Source: Deltaproteobacteria bacterium
Lineage (GTDB): Bacteria > Desulfobacterota > Syntrophia > Syntrophales > Smithellaceae
Reading direction: 5' to 3'
Assembly (NCBI GenBank): GCA_009668925.1
Contig: SBEK01000154.1
Coordinates: 1-9,288, forward strand
DNA: 9,288 nucleotides
The translations under genes were made by a program, and so were the position numbers. Under the pieces are notes generated by a model that saw only the letters and a program-made list of their open reading frames with translations, was not told the origin of the DNA and made no database searches. Shown here one piece after another: positions 7,347-9,288 of the stretch. Each line of letters begins with the position of its first letter. Position 1 is the stretch's first letter.

Positions 7347-8534
7347 TCAGATTCTTTCCACCAAGGCCTGACCAAACCTCCCGGCCCGGTCCTTTTCCTC
7401 TGATCCGGGCTGCCACATCGTTTTCAAGCCGTCCAGGACCACGTCAAAACCGGCGCCAGCCAACCGCTGCTCCAGCAGTTTGACGCTCTCTCCGCTCCAG
7501 CCGTAACAGCCGAAGGCGGCCGCTTTCTTGTTGGTAAATTTGAGTCCGGTGATCATCTCCAGGAGGGCTCCCATGGCATTGAGAATGCCTTTGTTGATCG
7601 TCGGTGAACCCAGCACAACGGCTTTGGATTTGAAGACTTCCGTTACAACATCGTTGATATCGCTGCGGGCTATGTTGTAAAGCTTCACTGTCACCTGATC
7701 ATCTTTTTTCTTGATCCCCCCGGCGATCTGTTCAGCCAGGACTCGGGTGCCGTCCCACATGGTATCGTAGATGATCGTGACTTGATTTTCCTGATAGTCC
7801 GCCGCCCACTCAAGATATTTTTGCGCAATCTGCAATGGATTGTCCCGCCAGATGACGCCATGGCTGGGGCAGATAAAATTCAGAGGAAGATTAAGCGCCA
7901 CCACCTCGTTGATCTTCTTCGTGACGAGAGGAGAAAACGGCGTAAGAATGTTGGCATAATATTTGGTCGCCTCCTCGAAGAGTTCGGATTGCGCAACGAG
8001 ATCGTTGAACATCTGTTCGCTGGCGATATGCTGGCCAAACGCATCATTGGAGAACAGGATCGCATCCCCCGTGAGATATTCCATCATCGAATCCGGCCAG
8101 TGCAACATCATGGCTTCGATAAAAATCAGCTCTTTTTTACCCAGGGAAAGTCTATCGCCGGTTTTCACTACCTGAAAATTCCAGTCCCTGTGATAATGGC
8201 CTCTGAGTGATTTGGCACCGTTGGCCGTGCAGTAAACGGGCGTGTCCGGAATACGGCTCATCAGTTCCGGAAGCGCTCCCGAATGGTCCATTTCCGCATG
8301 ATTGGCGATCACGTAATCGATTCTGTTCAGATCGATTTCTCCGGCCAGATTATCGACAAATTCTTTGGCAAAGGGCCGCCAGACCGTATCGATAACCGCG
8401 ATTTTTTCATCTTTGACGAGATAGGCGTTATACGATGAACCGCGGTGCGTGGAATATTCTTCGCCGTGAAATTTGCGCAGCTCCCAATCGATCTTGCCCA
8501 CCCAATCAACAGCAGGCGTAACGGTGAATTTCAT
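7347..8534 (-). CDS. fprA: flavodiiron protein (A-type flavoprotein), O2/NO reductase
   Basis: This 395-residue class A flavodiiron protein is a cytoplasmic enzyme that reduces O2 to water or NO to N2O, protecting anaerobes. Residues 1-250 form the metallo-beta-lactamase-like diiron domain with the complete ligand set H79, E81, D83, H84, H145, D164 and H225 (NHAEMDHSG, LHWPDSM, SNDAFGQ, CPSHG). About 252-390 is the flavodoxin-like FMN domain, with its phosphate loop near YDTMWDGTRVLAEQIA and the GCYGWSGE loop. No rubredoxin or flavin reductase extension is present, so electrons must come from a separate rubredoxin, not seen in this window. AGGAGG at 8549-8544, 9 nt upstream, fixes the start. 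The gene follows the DUF6448-like gene after 17 nt and is probably cotranscribed with it. O2 versus NO preference cannot be read from the sequence. Confidence 0.93.
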   Translation of the reverse strand: MKFTVTPAVDWVGKIDWELRKFHGEEYSTHRGSSYNAYLVKDEKIAVIDTVWRPFAKEFVDNLAGEIDLNRIDYVIANHAEMDHSGALPELMSRIPDTPVYCTANGAKSLRGHYHRDWNFQVVKTGDRLSLGKKELIFIEAMMLHWPDSMMEYLTGDAILFSNDAFGQHIASEQMFNDLVAQSELFEEATKYYANILTPFSPLVTKKINEVVALNLPLNFICPSHGVIWRDNPLQIAQKYLEWAADYQENQVTIIYDTMWDGTRVLAEQIAGGIKKKDDQVTVKLYNIARSDINDVVTEVFKSKAVVLGSPTINKGILNAMGALLEMITGLKFTNKKAAAFGCYGWSGESVKLLEQRLAGAGFDVVLDGLKTMWQPGSEEKDRAGRFGQALVERI

Positions 8535-8543
8535 CTTTTCCCC

Positions 8544-8549
8544 CCTCCT
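8544..8549 (-). promoter_or_regulatory. ribosome binding site of fprA
   Basis: A perfect AGGAGG on the minus strand fills most of the 17-nt gap between the upstream stop codon (8554-8552) and the fprA ATG (8534-8532). The tight spacing leaves no room for a separate promoter and supports cotranscription. Confidence 0.8.
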
Positions 8550-8551
8550 GT

Positions 8552-9202
8552 TTAATGTCCATGGGGGCGAACGCCGGCCCCATGTTCTGAGGTATGCTTG
8601 GGAGTCCCGCCGTGCTCCGCATGAGCGCTCTTGCCTGTTGCATCCTGTTGAATTTTTTCCACATAATGCGTATATTCAACATACGCTGCCACAAATTCTC
8701 TGCCTTTTTCAACGTTTTCGTCCTTATGTTTATAGGCGGCCGCGACGCGTTCAAAACGATTCCTGATGCCGGCCGCGACATCGGAAGTCACCAGATTGAC
8801 CAAGGCTTCCGATGAGCCGTTTTCTATGGATTTATCGGCCTCGAGAATGACCGGTTCAATTTCGCCCGCGGGTTTGAGCCCGGTAAAAGGGGCGCCTTCG
8901 CCGGCCCGATGGATCCTTACGAGGGTTGCGAAAAACTGATCTTCCGCCGCTTTTTCATTTTTTTTCCCGCGGGCGCCAAGCGCCTTGGCAAAGCCCGCGC
9001 GAACCGCTTTTTCGTCCTTGGGCTTCACCCACTTTAAGACGGGAGTTACATCTTTGGTCTCGAGCGCCTTCCGGGCATCACCGATAACGGGTCCGTCGAG
9101 CGTGTCGCAATGAGCGGCGGCCCGAATCGACATCCCGCAAATGAGCGCCGTTGCAATGAGCATGGCCAAAACCATCTCCGCTAAAAACATTTTCCTTTTC
9201 AT
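8552..9202 (-). CDS. exported DUF6448-like protein with His-Cys-Asp mature N-terminus and His-rich tail
   Basis: The 216-residue product resembles the uncharacterised DUF6448 family, recognised from memory by AHCDTLDGPV near the start, LVRIHRAGEGAPFTGLKPAG in the middle and YVEYTHYVEKI later. Residues 1-30 are a signal peptide: KRK, a hydrophobic core at 5-24, and an A28-A-A30 cleavage site. Cleavage there leaves a mature protein starting His31-Cys32-Asp33, and Cys32 is its only cysteine. The body looks mostly helical. The last 25 or so residues hold six histidines, a likely metal-binding tail. The function is unknown. The His-Cys-Asp start recalls nickel superoxide dismutase, but the second hook cysteine is absent. 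The start is supported by GGAGGAGGG about 5-7 nt upstream. It is the first gene before fprA. Export is to the periplasm if Gram-negative. Confidence 0.85.
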   Translation of the reverse strand: MKRKMFLAEMVLAMLIATALICGMSIRAAAHCDTLDGPVIGDARKALETKDVTPVLKWVKPKDEKAVRAGFAKALGARGKKNEKAAEDQFFATLVRIHRAGEGAPFTGLKPAGEIEPVILEADKSIENGSSEALVNLVTSDVAAGIRNRFERVAAAYKHKDENVEKGREFVAAYVEYTHYVEKIQQDATGKSAHAEHGGTPKHTSEHGAGVRPHGH

Positions 9203-9206
9203 GGTC

Positions 9207-9214
9207 CCTCCTCC
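9207..9214 (-). promoter_or_regulatory. ribosome binding site of the DUF6448-like gene
   Basis: Two overlapping GGAGG copies on the minus strand (9214-9210 and 9211-9207) lie 7 and 4 nt before the ATG at 9202-9200. Further upstream a TATCAT at 9280-9275 could be a -10 element, but its -35 would lie beyond the window, so no promoter is called. Confidence 0.75.
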
Positions 9215-9288
9215 ATCGGAGTTTACAGCTTATGACGAATTCCATCGCCTTCTCTCCATAGTTTCACGTTTTCGATGATACATTGAAT

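Noticed and set aside
7136..7375. 79-codon minus-strand frame across the convergent intergenic region
   Set aside because: It overlaps the ends of both flanking genes and runs through the terminator hairpin, and its sequence is basic and low in information.

Overview
The window looks like ordinary chromosome from an anaerobic or microaerophilic Gram-negative bacterium of moderate GC content, most likely a deltaproteobacterium (Desulfobacterota, Syntrophales-like). This placement is an inference. It rests on separate alpha and beta glycyl-tRNA synthetase subunits, a GAF-PilB ATPase, a stand-alone flavodiiron protein, and strong AGGAGG ribosome binding sites. No mobile element, CRISPR array, tRNA or rRNA was found.

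Layout: (1) Positions 1-405 hold no recognisable gene. The minus strand has two short cysteine-rich reading frames of doubtful status. (2) 406-1563, minus strand, is a YqhD/BdhA-type iron-containing alcohol dehydrogenase with all four metal ligands. Its promoter region carries a 9-bp direct repeat and a 10-bp palindrome. (3) After a divergent intergenic region comes a plus-strand glyQ-glyS operon. The glyQ start is reassigned to a GTG at 1813 because an AAGGAGG lies inside the longer reading frame. A terminator-like hairpin straddles the glyS stop codon. (4) A consensus sigma70 promoter at 4837-4865 drives a separate gene for a GAF plus N-terminal domain plus PilB/GspE ATPase, with no other pilus or secretion gene in view. 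(5) A hairpin at 7302-7329 serves as a shared terminator between convergent units. (6) On the minus strand, reading leftward, an exported DUF6448-like protein (8552-9202) is followed 17 nt later by a flavodiiron protein FprA (7347-8534), probably one operon.

How they work together: glyQ and glyS make the two subunits of one enzyme. The DUF6448-like/FprA pair is a plausible oxygen or nitric-oxide defence unit, with FprA in the cytoplasm and its partner outside the inner membrane. The most interesting observation is that predicted signal-peptidase cleavage of the DUF6448-like protein would expose an N-terminal His-Cys-Asp. That is how mature nickel superoxide dismutase begins. The protein also ends in a histidine-rich tail. 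This suggests a metal-binding role but does not prove one.
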